26,386 bases of DNA from CALZJC01 sp041574955 (lineage in GTDB: Bacteria > Acidobacteriota > Thermoanaerobaculia > Multivoradales > JAHEKO01), in contig JBFGNS010000047.1 of the NCBI GenBank assembly GCA_041574955.1, positions 1-26,386 of the forward strand, written 5' to 3'. The notes under the pieces are model-generated. The model was given only the letters and a program-made list of their open reading frames with translations, did no database searches and was not told where the DNA came from. A program made the translations under genes and the position numbers. Positions 7,762 through 15,458 of the stretch are shown here, one piece after another. Within the stretch, counting starts at the first letter, position 1. Each line of letters starts with the position of its first letter.

Positions 7762-8281
7762 CGGAGCCTTCAGGCAGGATACCACAGGAGGTGAGCCGGC
7801 TGGTGAGCGAGGCGACGCATCGCTCGAGGATCTTGTAGGCGCTCGACGCGCGGTAGCCCAGCCGCCGAGCTGCGTCTACGGGCTTGTATCCCAGCTCGAA
7901 GCGCAGCTTGAGCAGCGACCGGCAGCGATCGGGCACCCGCCCCAGCGCAGCGCTCAGATCCCGCCGCAGGTCGCGGCCGCGCTGCGGCGGCGGCTGGGGC
8001 TCGGCCAGCAGTTCGAGCAACGCCCCGTCCACCGAGGTGTAGAGCGCCTTGCGCCGCTCCTGCCAGTAGCGCCGGCAGTGGTTTCTCAGCGCGCCCAGAA
8101 ACCACCTCTCGGGATCGCGGATGCGGTCCCTCTTGTACAGCAGCACCAGGAACGACTGCTGCAGCAGGTCCTCGGCGTCCTGCTCCGGAATGCGGAAGTG
8201 GCCCAGCACGCGCAAGGCGCGAGGGCGCACCCGGCCGAGCAGATCCTCCAGCTCGGTGTCGCTCCGCGTCGCTGCCGGCAT
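7754..8281 (-). CDS. ECF-like sigma-70 family sigma factor
   Basis: A 175-residue sigma factor. Region 2 is visible as DAEDLLQQSFLVLLYKRDRIRDPERWFLGALRNHCRRYWQERRK (residues about 35-80), with the typical acidic start and WFLGALRN-type helix. Region 4 is RVPDRCRSLLKLRFELGYKPVDAARRLGYRASSAYKILERC (about 125-165), a helix-turn-helix that would contact the -35 element. The length and the lack of region 3 fit the ECF/group-4 class. ATG at 8279-8281 follows AAGGGGA. The gene overlaps the downstream TPR gene and lies 141 bp after the short peptide gene. Its targets are unknown; the neighbouring peptide and divergent respiratory operon are candidates. Confidence 0.9.
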   Translation of the reverse strand: MPAATRSDTELEDLLGRVRPRALRVLGHFRIPEQDAEDLLQQSFLVLLYKRDRIRDPERWFLGALRNHCRRYWQERRKALYTSVDGALLELLAEPQPPPQRGRDLRRDLSAALGRVPDRCRSLLKLRFELGYKPVDAARRLGYRASSAYKILERCVASLTSRLTSCGILPEGSDV

Positions 8282-8359
8282 GACGGTTCCCCTTACGGCG
8301 AGCAGCGTACCACCGGCGGCGAGCGAGGGTCCAACTTTGTGCCGGGCGGCGACGGCACA

Positions 8360-8392
8360 GCCCGGGCCGCCGCACACGGCTGCGGCCCGGGC
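8360..8392. terminator. GC-rich hairpin between peptide gene and sigma-factor gene
   Basis: GCCCGGGCCGC (8360-8370) and GCGGCCCGGGC (8382-8392) are perfect 11-bp complementary arms with an 11-nt loop. It sits about 30 bp after the stop of the minus-strand peptide gene and before the sigma-factor start. It would be a strong RNA stem. There is no following T-run, so it may be a terminator or an attenuator or stabilising 3' stem for the short peptide transcript. Confidence 0.5.
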
Positions 8393-8422
8393 GAATCAGT
8401 TCGGCTGGTCTGGTCGGCGGTC

Positions 8423-8488
8423 CTAGGTGTTGCCGCCGCCCGTGATGGCGGCACCACTGCCGGCCTTGAGCGAGGTCTTGATCTTCAT
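8423..8488 (-). CDS. 21-residue MKIKTxLKAG-type peptide
   Basis: A very short gene: ATG at 8486-8488, stop TAG at 8423-8425. The strongest evidence is upstream: AAGGAGGTGA at 8494-8503, a perfect 10-base Shine-Dalgarno with a 5-base spacer, unusual in this window where most genes have weak sites. The peptide begins MKIKTSLKAG and ends with a Gly-rich stretch (GGGNT) after a Ser-Gly-Ala-Ala segment. I recall a recurrent MK(I/V)(K/R)TxxKAG start among short uncharacterised bacterial proteins; this is from memory and unverified. It has no Cys, no hydrophobic export signal and no obvious modification enzyme nearby. A strong hairpin follows it. It could be a peptide signal, a precursor peptide or a leader-like regulatory peptide. 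Function unknown. Confidence 0.65.
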   Translation of the reverse strand: MKIKTSLKAGSGAAITGGGNT

Positions 8489-8570
8489 GCGGTTCACCTC
8501 CTTCCGGGCCGGGTGCCCCCAAGCGCAGCAGGGTCGCTCCGGCTTCTCTACCCTCTTGTCGGTCGGAGGG

Positions 8571-8606
8571 CCGAGATCCTGACAACAATCTCGGGCGAAT
8601 CTCGGG
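8571..8606. promoter_or_regulatory. Candidate operator: three ATCTCGG elements in a divergent intergenic region
   Basis: Between the peptide gene (minus) and the Rieske gene (plus), CCGAGAT at 8571-8577 is the inverted copy of ATCTCGG at 8588-8594 (10-bp spacer). AATCTCGGG occurs twice as a direct repeat at 8587-8595 and 8598-8606, exactly 11 bp apart, about one helical turn. This inverted-plus-direct arrangement is typical of a transcription-factor binding region. Which regulator uses it is unknown. Confidence 0.4.
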
Positions 8607-8718
8607 CCAGGCGGAGAGTTCTCGCTCCCCGGTTGTCGAGGGAGGCAGTCGAGGCCGCTGCGGCCACCCCATCGGATAGTGAGCGGCGGGTGGCGCAACC
8701 GGTAGAATCTCCCCCGAC

Positions 8719-9213
8719 ATGGACAGCTCCGCCATGAAGCCCGGGCTCGAGAAGCCCGCCCAGGAGGGGTCGCGCCGTAGCTTCCTCAACTGGCTGCTGG
8801 GCACCTCCACCGGCGCGCTGCTGGTTTCGGTGCTCTACCCCATCGCCCGCTTTCTCAGCCCGCCCCGGATCCCCGAGGCCTCCACCAACCAGGTCGAGGC
8901 GGGCGCGGTCAACGATCCCGAGATCATCGACAAGGGCTACAAGATCCTGCGCTTCGGCGCCGAGCCGGTCATTCTGGTGCGGGTCGGCGACGAGGAGTTT
9001 CGCGCCTTCGCCGCCACCTGCACCCACCTCGACTGCATCGTCGAGTTCCACCAGGACCAGAAGCGCATCTGGTGCAACTGCCACAACGGCGAGTACGACC
9101 TGCGCGGTCAGGTGGTGGCGGGGCCACCGCCCAAGCCGCTGCCGCCGTTCAAGGTCGACCTGGTGGCGCAGGGTGGCGGTAAGCCGAAGACGATCGTCGT
9201 GAGCCGGGCATGA
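8719..9213 (+). CDS. Rieske [2Fe-2S] protein, module 1
   Basis: A 164-residue Rieske subunit of a quinol-oxidising b/Rieske complex. A twin-arginine-like start (SRRSFLNWLLG) and one transmembrane helix (about 27-46) anchor it on the periplasmic side. Cluster box I is CTHLDC (ligands Cys101 and His103, disulfide Cys106) and box II is CNCHNGEYD (ligands Cys119 and His122, disulfide Cys121), so all six key residues are present. Both boxes deviate from the usual CTHxGC and CPCHGSxY forms: Gly is Asp in box I, Pro is Asn and the Gly-Ser pair is Asn-Gly in box II, while the Tyr is kept. Loss of the Ser hydrogen bond is known to lower the cluster potential, fitting a menaquinol-type chain. It overlaps the cytochrome b start by ATGA. 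Confidence 0.95.
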   Translation: MDSSAMKPGLEKPAQEGSRRSFLNWLLGTSTGALLVSVLYPIARFLSPPRIPEASTNQVEAGAVNDPEIIDKGYKILRFGAEPVILVRVGDEEFRAFAATCTHLDCIVEFHQDQKRIWCNCHNGEYDLRGQVVAGPPPKPLPPFKVDLVAQGGGKPKTIVVSRA

Positions 9214-10382
9214 GCGAACTGCTGCGGCGCGCCGGAAGCTGGCTGGGCGACCGCCTGCCGCTCGCCGAGCTGCGCGAGTTCGCCAACAAGAAGACGGTGC
9301 CCGTGCACCGCTACACCGTCGTCTACTACTTCGGCGGTATGACCCTGTTCTTCTTCCTGGTGCAGGTGATGACCGGCATCCTGCTGATGCTCTACTACCG
9401 GCCCTCCGCGGCCGAGGCGTTCGAGTCGGTCGAGTTCATCATGACCACCGTGCCGTTCGGCTGGCTGATCCGGTCGCTGCACTCGTGGTCCGCCAACCTG
9501 ATGGTCTACTTCGCCTTCGTGCACCTGGCCACCGTGTACTTCACCAAGGGCTACCGCAGCCCGCGCGAGGTCACCTGGATCACCGGCTGCGCCCTGCTGT
9601 TCATCTCGCTGGCCTTCGGCTTCTCGGGCTACCTGCTGCCGTGGAACCAGCTCGCCTTCTTCGCCACCAAAGTGGGCACCGACATCGCCGGCGCGGTGCC
9701 GTTCATCGGCGAGTGGCTGCTGCGCTTCCTGCGCGGCGGCGAGCGCGTCACCGGCGGCACGCTGTCGCGCTTCTACGGCTGGCACGTCGCCATCCTGCCG
9801 GCGATCACGGTGCTGCTGATCGGAGTCCACCTGCTGCTGGTGCAGCTGCAGGGCATGAGCGTGCCGCCCGACGCGGCCGAGGAGGCGCGGCGGCGGCGCC
9901 CGATGAAGTTCTTCCCCAACTTCGCCCTGCGCGACCTGTTCGGCTGGACGGTGGCGCTGGGAGTGCTGGTGGCGCTGGCGGCGCTCTACCCGTGGGAGCT
10001 GGGCGAGAAGGCGGACCCGTTTGCGCCGGCGTTCAAGGACATCCGGCCCGAGTGGTACTTCATGTTCATGTTCGAGACCCTGAAGCTGGTGCCCGGGGGC
10101 GAGATCCTGGGCATCGAGTACGAAGCGATCCCGATCCTGCTGTTCGGCCTCGCCGGGCTGCTCCTGGTGCTGGTGCCGTTTCTCGACCGCCACGTCGAGC
10201 GCACCGGGCGCAGCCCGCGCTTCACACTGGTGGGCGTCGTCGCCGTGCTCTACGTCGTCGGCATGACCGCCTGGGGCTACCGGTCGCTGCTGCCGGTGTG
10301 GGTGGTCCTGCTGACTCTGCTGGTGATGGTGGTGCTCGGACTCGGCACGCGACGCGTACCGCGGCCAGGAGGCCCGCGGTGA
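9210..10382 (+). CDS. Cytochrome b (b6/subunit IV fusion), module 1
   Basis: A 390-residue polytopic membrane protein combining the N-terminal cytochrome b6 part and the subunit IV-like C-terminal part. The b-heme ligands are His91 and His105 in helix B (13 residues between) and His192 and His207 in helix D (14 between); the 13/14 spacing is the b6-type pattern. The quinol-oxidation-site motif PEWY is intact at 280-283 (RPEWYFMFMFETLK). With the overlapping Rieske gene and the following multiheme cytochrome, overlapping by GTGA, it forms the core of a quinol:cytochrome c oxidoreductase where the usual c1 or f subunit is replaced by an 11-heme protein. All catalytic features expected for a normal Q cycle are present. 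Confidence 0.96.
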   Translation: MSELLRRAGSWLGDRLPLAELREFANKKTVPVHRYTVVYYFGGMTLFFFLVQVMTGILLMLYYRPSAAEAFESVEFIMTTVPFGWLIRSLHSWSANLMVYFAFVHLATVYFTKGYRSPREVTWITGCALLFISLAFGFSGYLLPWNQLAFFATKVGTDIAGAVPFIGEWLLRFLRGGERVTGGTLSRFYGWHVAILPAITVLLIGVHLLLVQLQGMSVPPDAAEEARRRRPMKFFPNFALRDLFGWTVALGVLVALAALYPWELGEKADPFAPAFKDIRPEWYFMFMFETLKLVPGGEILGIEYEAIPILLFGLAGLLLVLVPFLDRHVERTGRSPRFTLVGVVAVLYVVGMTAWGYRSLLPVWVVLLTLLVMVVLGLGTRRVPRPGGPR

Positions 10383-12193
10383 AACCGAACCGCAGGGCGC
10401 GAGCGAACTTCCTGCTGATGGCGCGCGCGACATCGCTTTTGCGACGGACGACCGTGGCCCGCGGCCGGCTGCCGGCGGCGGTGGCCGTGACCGCCGCCTT
10501 GCTGGCGGGCGCCGCCTCCGGTCAGGAGACCTCCTGCACCATCTGCCACGCCGACGCCGACCTGTTCGACGCCGAGACGGCGGCGATCGTCGCCGACCAC
10601 CGGCAGGACGTTCACGCCGAGGTCGGCCTGTCGTGCCACGACTGCCACGGCGGCAACCCGGATCCGGCGCTGGCCGACGACATCGGGGCGATGGACGAGG
10701 AGTACGCCGAACACCCCTACGTCGGGGTCCCCGAGCCGGCGCAGGTGCCCGAGTTCTGCGGCCGCTGCCACTCGGACCCCCGCTACATGAAGCGGTTCAA
10801 GCCCGACGCGCGGGTCGACCAGGTGCAGGAGTACTGGACCTCCCAGCACGGCATCGCGCTGGCCGCCGGCAACGAGCGGGTGGCAACCTGCGTCGACTGC
10901 CACGGTGTCCACGGCATCCGCCGCAGCACCTCGCCCGAATCCTCGGTCTACCCGACCCAGGTGGCCGAGACCTGCCGCTCCTGCCACGCCGATGCCGAGC
11001 TCATGGCCGGCGCCACGCTGCCGGACGGCCGCTCGCTGCCGCTCGACCAGTACGCTCGCTGGCGGCAGAGCACGCACGCCGCCGCCTTGATCGACCGCGA
11101 GGATCTGTCGGCGCCGACCTGCAACGACTGCCACGGCAACCACGGCGCCGCTCCCCCGGGTCTCGACTCGGTGACCTTCGTCTGCGGGCAGTGCCACGGC
11201 CGCGAGGCCGAGATCTTCCGCACCAGCCCCAAGCACGAGGGCTTCCTCGCCCACAACGACTACCTCGCCGACGCCGGCGAAGAGCGCTGCGCCGCCTGCC
11301 ACGAGGCGCCGCAGGCGCGCGTCACCTCGATCGACAGCTTCACCGAGTGCACCACCTGCCACGGCAACCACGGCATCGTCCGGCCGACGGTGGCGATGTT
11401 CGGCGCGCTGCCGGGGCAGCCGTGCGCCTTCTGCCACGAGGGCCCGGCCGGCGTCGAGCTACCGGTGCTCGAGCCGGAGAAGAGCCGCCGGCACTTCGAA
11501 GAGGTGCGCGACAAGCTGCTGGCCGAGGCTGAGAAGGCCGGGCTGACCGGCGTCGAGCAGTTCGACTGGCTGGTCGACCAGGCGCTGGGCGTCGAGGCGC
11601 ACTCCCTGGCCGGCGAGGTCGAAGGCGGCAGCCAGCAGCTCAGGCCCGAGTTCGAGATGCTGTTCCGCAAGTTCAGGATCGGCAAGACCTACTACAACTA
11701 CGACGACCCGGTCACGGGCAGGCCGGTGCGCGCCTCGCTGGTGCGGTGCAACGTCTGCCACCTGAGCGAGGGGGTCGAGCCCGACGGCCCGCACGGCGCG
11801 GTCAGCGGCATCGAGATGGTCAACCGCATGCGCGAGCTGACCGCGCGCACGGCGCGCGCCGAGCGCATCCTGCTGGCCGCCCGCCGCGGCGGCGTCGAGA
11901 CCCGCGAGGCGCTGCTGGCGATCGACCACGCGATCGACGCCCAGATCGGTCTCGAGGTGCTGACCCACACCTTCTCGACCGACCCCGACGGCGAGTTCGT
12001 CAAGCGGGCCGAGGAGGGTCTGGCGCAGGCCGACCTGGCGCTGGCGCAGGGCCAGGAGGCGCTCGAAGAGCTCGACCTGCGACGGCGCTGGCTGGCGCTG
12101 TCGCTGCTGGCGATCGTGGCTGTGCTGATCGGCCTGGCCATCAAGATCCGCCAGCTGTCGACCGCGGCCGCTGCCGAGCAGCCGCCCGCCTGA
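10379..12193 (+). CDS. 11-heme membrane-anchored c-type cytochrome, module 1
   Basis: A 604-residue exported cytochrome with 11 CxxCH motifs between about residues 53 and 461 (first CTICH, last CNVCH). The N-terminus has a basic region and a hydrophobic stretch ending in ASGQE, a cleavable signal peptide. After the hemes comes a long helical segment and a C-terminal membrane anchor (about 570-590). The GTG at 10379 is chosen because AGGAGG lies at 10367-10372 with a 6-bp spacer and it overlaps the cytochrome b stop; an ATG at 10418 is an alternative. Position suggests that it accepts electrons from the Rieske protein in place of cytochrome c1. It is clearly homologous to the 9-heme protein of module 2: both share a TSQHG...CxDCHGxH...S.V.P...A(E/D)TC.SCHAD block. 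Confidence 0.93.
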   Translation: MKPNRRARANFLLMARATSLLRRTTVARGRLPAAVAVTAALLAGAASGQETSCTICHADADLFDAETAAIVADHRQDVHAEVGLSCHDCHGGNPDPALADDIGAMDEEYAEHPYVGVPEPAQVPEFCGRCHSDPRYMKRFKPDARVDQVQEYWTSQHGIALAAGNERVATCVDCHGVHGIRRSTSPESSVYPTQVAETCRSCHADAELMAGATLPDGRSLPLDQYARWRQSTHAAALIDREDLSAPTCNDCHGNHGAAPPGLDSVTFVCGQCHGREAEIFRTSPKHEGFLAHNDYLADAGEERCAACHEAPQARVTSIDSFTECTTCHGNHGIVRPTVAMFGALPGQPCAFCHEGPAGVELPVLEPEKSRRHFEEVRDKLLAEAEKAGLTGVEQFDWLVDQALGVEAHSLAGEVEGGSQQLRPEFEMLFRKFRIGKTYYNYDDPVTGRPVRASLVRCNVCHLSEGVEPDGPHGAVSGIEMVNRMRELTARTARAERILLAARRGGVETREALLAIDHAIDAQIGLEVLTHTFSTDPDGEFVKRAEEGLAQADLALAQGQEALEELDLRRRWLALSLLAIVAVLIGLAIKIRQLSTAAAAEQPPA

Positions 12194-12323
12194 GCTCGCG
12201 GCGGTGCCGGAGGGCGCGCCGCCGGCGCCCACCTGATGAGGTAGTCGGGCTGCGGGCCGCAGCCACCCCGCAGGCGGTGGCGGGCGGCGCCGGTTTCGGT
12301 CCATCCTGAGCCGGCCGCCGGCA

Positions 12324-12357
12324 CGCCCCGGGCGCGCCTGCCCCCGACACCGGGGCG
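12324..12357 (+). other. Hairpin in the 192-bp gap before the 21-heme gene
   Basis: The gap 12194-12385 contains no gene. It holds CGCCCCGG (12324-12331) pairing with CCGGGGCG (12350-12357), and a tighter inverted repeat GGCTGCGG/CCGCAGCC at 12248-12264. These could be a weak internal terminator or 5' structure separating expression of the Rieske/b/11-heme genes from the 21-heme gene; at this GC content some chance pairing is expected. Confidence 0.25.
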
Positions 12358-12385
12358 GCCGCAACCCGGCGACCCGGAGGGGCCC

Positions 12386-15382
12386 TTGCAGGCCACCACG
12401 AGCGCCAGACCCGCCTCGTCGAGCCGCCGCGCGCATCCGCCGGCGGCGCCGCACCGCCGTGCCCTCGGCCCGGCCGTCCTGATCGGCTGGCTGCTGCTGC
12501 CCGCGGCGGCCGCCGGGCAGGAGAGCGAGGACTGCCTGCTGTGCCACGAGGACCGCGAGCTCACCGGCAGCCGCGGCGGCCGCGAGATCTCGCTATTCGT
12601 CGACCGGCAGGCGTTCGAGGCCTCGCTGCACGGCGGGCTGGACTGCAGCGACTGCCACCTCGACCTGGCCGGCGCCGAGCTGCCGCACGCCGACGAGCTG
12701 CTGCCGGCGGCCTGCGGCGACTGTCACCCGGACGAGGTCGCGACGCTCGCCGGAGAGCGCCACGGCGGGCTGCGGCCGGGCTCGCCGCGCGCGCCCGGCT
12801 GCGGCGACTGCCACGGCAGCCACGACATCGGCAGCCGCCCACCCGACCCCGACGGCTGCGCCGGCTGCCACCTGGCCGCGGCACGCCAGCAGAGCGAGAG
12901 CCTGCACGGCCGCGCGGCGGCGCGCGGTGATCCGCTGGCCCCGACCTGCCACCACTGCCACGGCAGCCACCAGGTGCTGCCGGCCTCCGACCGGGCGGCG
13001 GCCACGGCGGTGATGAACGTGCCGGTGCTGTGCGGCCGCTGCCACCGCGAGGGCTCGCCGGTGACCCTCAACCGCGACATCTCGCAGGACCACATCCTCG
13101 AGAACTACTCGATGTCGATCCACGGCGCCGGGCTCTACCGACAGGGGCTGGTGGTGAGCGCCGTCTGCACCTCCTGCCACACCGCGCACGACATCCGGCC
13201 GCACACCGACCCGCGCTCGAGCATCCACCACGAGCGGGTGGCGACCACCTGCGCGCGCTGCCACGCTCAGATCGAGCAGGTGCACCGCAAGGTGATCGAG
13301 GGCCGGCTGTGGGAGGAGGAGCCGCACAAGATCCCGGCCTGCGTCGACTGCCACTCGCCGCACAAGATCCGGCGGGTGTTCTACCCCGCGGGTCTGGCCA
13401 ACAAGGACTGCCTGCGCTGCCACGCCGACCCCGAGCTCGCGATGGAGCGCGACGGCGAGACCGTCTCGCTGTGGGTCGACGAGGCCGCCTACGAGGGCAG
13501 CGCCCACGCCGGCACCGCCTGCGCCCAGTGCCACGCCGACGCCACCACCTCGCTCGAGCGCGCCTGCGCCACGATCGCGGCGCCGGTCGACTGCTCGATC
13601 TGCCACGCCGACCCGGTGAGCGAGTACGAGGGCGGCATCCACGGCAGCCTGCACGCCGCCGGCGACCCCGACGCCCCGACCTGCCTCGACTGCCACGACC
13701 ACCACGCCACGCAGGACCACGACTGGCCCGGCTCGCCCACCTTCTCCCAGAACGTGCCCGAGCTGTGCGCGCGCTGCCACCGGCAGGGGGAGCGCGCGGC
13801 GGTGCGCATCGTGAGCGACGTTGCCGACATCGTGCAGAGCTACATCGACTCGATCCACGGCAAGGGGCTGCTCGAAAGCGGCCTGGTGGTGACCGCCACC
13901 TGCGCCGACTGCCACACGGCGCACGGCGAGCGGCCGCCGCGCGACGAGCTGTCGACCGTGCACCACGACAACATCGTCGACACCTGCGGCACCTGCCACC
14001 GCGGCATCTCGCAGGTCTTCCGCACCAGCGTCCACTTCCCGCCCGGCGTCGACTCCGAGCACCGCTATCCGTCGTGCGAGGACTGCCACACCTCGCACAC
14101 CATCCGCCGCACCGACCAGACCGACTTCCGCTTCCTGATGATGGACCAGTGCGGGCGCTGCCACGAGAGCGAGGCCGAGACCTTCTTCGACACCTTTCAC
14201 GGCAAGGTGTCGCGGCTCGGCTCGTCCGGCGCCGCCAAGTGCTACGACTGCCACGGAACCCACGGCATCCGGCCGTCGACGGATCCCGCCTCGACCCTCG
14301 GGCGCGACAACGTGGTGGCGACCTGCGGCCAGTGCCACGAGGGCTCCCACCGGCGGTTCGCCGGCTACCTGACCCACGCCACCCACCACGACGCCGAAAG
14401 GTACCCGTGGCTGTTCTGGTCGTTCTGGGCGATGACCACCCTGCTGGTCGGCACCCTGGCTTTCGCCCTGCTCCACACCCTCGCCTGGCTGGTCAGGCTG
14501 TGGCTGAGCCGAGACGAGTGGCGGGCACACAAGGCGCTGGCGCGGGTCAACTCCGGGCAGCGGCTCTACCGGCGGTTCAGCAAGCTGCAGCGCGGCCTGC
14601 ACCTGGCGATGCTGGTGAGCTTCTTCACGCTCGCACTGACCGGCATGGTCCTCAAGTTCTCTTACATGGGGTGGGCGCAGTGGCTGGCGTGGCTGGTGGG
14701 CGGCTTCGAGACCACCGGCGCGCTGCACCGGCTGGGAGCGGTGGTCCTGTTCGCCACCTTCGCGGTCCATCTCTGGGACCTGCGGCGGCGCAAGCGGCGC
14801 GACGGGGTGAGCTGGCGCCAGCTGGTGACCGGCCCCGACTCGATCCTGTTCAACCGCCGCGACCTGACCGAGGTGGTGCAGTCGCTGCGCTGGTTCTTCG
14901 GGCTCGGGCCGCGGCCGCGCTACGGCCGCTACACCTACTGGGAGAAGTTCGACTACTTCGCGGTGTTCTGGGGCATCCTGGTGATCGGCTCGACCGGACT
15001 GGTGCTGTGGCTGCCGGAGCTGTTCACCCGCCTGCTGCCGGGCTGGTCGGTCAACGTGGCCACCATCGTCCACAGCGACGAGGCGCTGCTGGCGGTCGGC
15101 TTCATCTTCACCATCCACTTCTTCAACACCCACTTCCGGCCCGACAAGTTCCCGATGGACCCGGTGATCTTCACCGGCCGCATCACCCTCGACGAGCTGC
15201 GCCACGACAAGCCCGAGGAGTACGAGCGCCGGGTCGCCGCCGGCGACCTCGACTCCTACCTGGTCGAGCCCTACACGCACCGCTTCGAGCGCTTTGCCCG
15301 GCTGTTCGGCTACCTGGCGCTGGCCACCGGGCTGGCGCTGATCGCGCTGATCGTCTACACCATGCTGTTCGGCTACCGCTAG
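12386..15382 (+). CDS. 21-heme c-type cytochrome fused to a b-type membrane domain (CbcL-like architecture)
   Basis: A 998-residue fusion. After a signal segment (LGPAVLIGWLLLPAAAAGQE) come 21 CxxCH motifs between about residues 50 and 651. The C-terminal third (about 674-998) has six transmembrane helices with His in positions typical of FdnI/HydC-type diheme cytochrome b: LLHTLAW, RGLHLAM, ALHRLG...FAVHLW and IVHSDEA...FTIHFFNTHF. A periplasmic multiheme c domain followed by a quinone-facing b domain is the layout of Geobacter CbcL, which has far fewer c hemes. It likely takes electrons from quinol through b hemes into the heme wire, or the reverse. The start is TTG at 12386, supported by GGAGG at 12376-12380; no in-frame ATG is better placed. 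It is paralogous to the 11-heme/b protein of module 2. Confidence 0.93.
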   Translation: MQATTSARPASSSRRAHPPAAPHRRALGPAVLIGWLLLPAAAAGQESEDCLLCHEDRELTGSRGGREISLFVDRQAFEASLHGGLDCSDCHLDLAGAELPHADELLPAACGDCHPDEVATLAGERHGGLRPGSPRAPGCGDCHGSHDIGSRPPDPDGCAGCHLAAARQQSESLHGRAAARGDPLAPTCHHCHGSHQVLPASDRAAATAVMNVPVLCGRCHREGSPVTLNRDISQDHILENYSMSIHGAGLYRQGLVVSAVCTSCHTAHDIRPHTDPRSSIHHERVATTCARCHAQIEQVHRKVIEGRLWEEEPHKIPACVDCHSPHKIRRVFYPAGLANKDCLRCHADPELAMERDGETVSLWVDEAAYEGSAHAGTACAQCHADATTSLERACATIAAPVDCSICHADPVSEYEGGIHGSLHAAGDPDAPTCLDCHDHHATQDHDWPGSPTFSQNVPELCARCHRQGERAAVRIVSDVADIVQSYIDSIHGKGLLESGLVVTATCADCHTAHGERPPRDELSTVHHDNIVDTCGTCHRGISQVFRTSVHFPPGVDSEHRYPSCEDCHTSHTIRRTDQTDFRFLMMDQCGRCHESEAETFFDTFHGKVSRLGSSGAAKCYDCHGTHGIRPSTDPASTLGRDNVVATCGQCHEGSHRRFAGYLTHATHHDAERYPWLFWSFWAMTTLLVGTLAFALLHTLAWLVRLWLSRDEWRAHKALARVNSGQRLYRRFSKLQRGLHLAMLVSFFTLALTGMVLKFSYMGWAQWLAWLVGGFETTGALHRLGAVVLFATFAVHLWDLRRRKRRDGVSWRQLVTGPDSILFNRRDLTEVVQSLRWFFGLGPRPRYGRYTYWEKFDYFAVFWGILVIGSTGLVLWLPELFTRLLPGWSVNVATIVHSDEALLAVGFIFTIHFFNTHFRPDKFPMDPVIFTGRITLDELRHDKPEEYERRVAAGDLDSYLVEPYTHRFERFARLFGYLALATGLALIALIVYTMLFGYR

Positions 15383-15401
15383 GCTGTTCGCCTACCGCTA
15401 G
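15364..15401 (+). repeat. 19-bp tandem duplication across the 21-heme gene stop
   Basis: GCTGTTCGGCTACCGCTAG (15364-15382), encoding the last residues and the stop, is repeated immediately at 15383-15401 with one mismatch (GGC to GCC). It looks like a recent small tandem duplication by slippage. It does not alter the protein. Confidence 0.85.
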
Positions 15402-15417
15402 CGGGGAGGGCCGGCAG

Positions 15418-15458
15418 GCCTGATCTGATCGCCAAGCCGCTTGGCGAGAAGGTCAGGC
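15418..15458. terminator. Hairpin between the convergent 21-heme and 18-heme genes
   Basis: CGCCAAG (15430-15436) and CTTGGCG (15440-15446) form a 7-bp stem with a CCG loop. Outside it, GCCTGA (15418-15423) pairs with TCAGGC (15453-15458), making a two-tier stem. It fills the short space between two convergent operons, where a bidirectional terminator is expected. No clear T-run is present. Confidence 0.5.

Noticed and set aside
8703..8708. TAGAAT as a -10 box just before the Rieske gene
   Set aside because: It lies only about 10 bp from the ATG and has no recognisable -35 at 16-18 bp, so it is too weak to call.
12593..15280. Long minus-strand frame (about 895 codons) opposite the 21-heme gene
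   Set aside because: It is the mirror of a CxxCH-rich gene: repetitive Val/Ala/Gly/His composition with no domain or ribosome binding site, so I treat it as a high-GC shadow.
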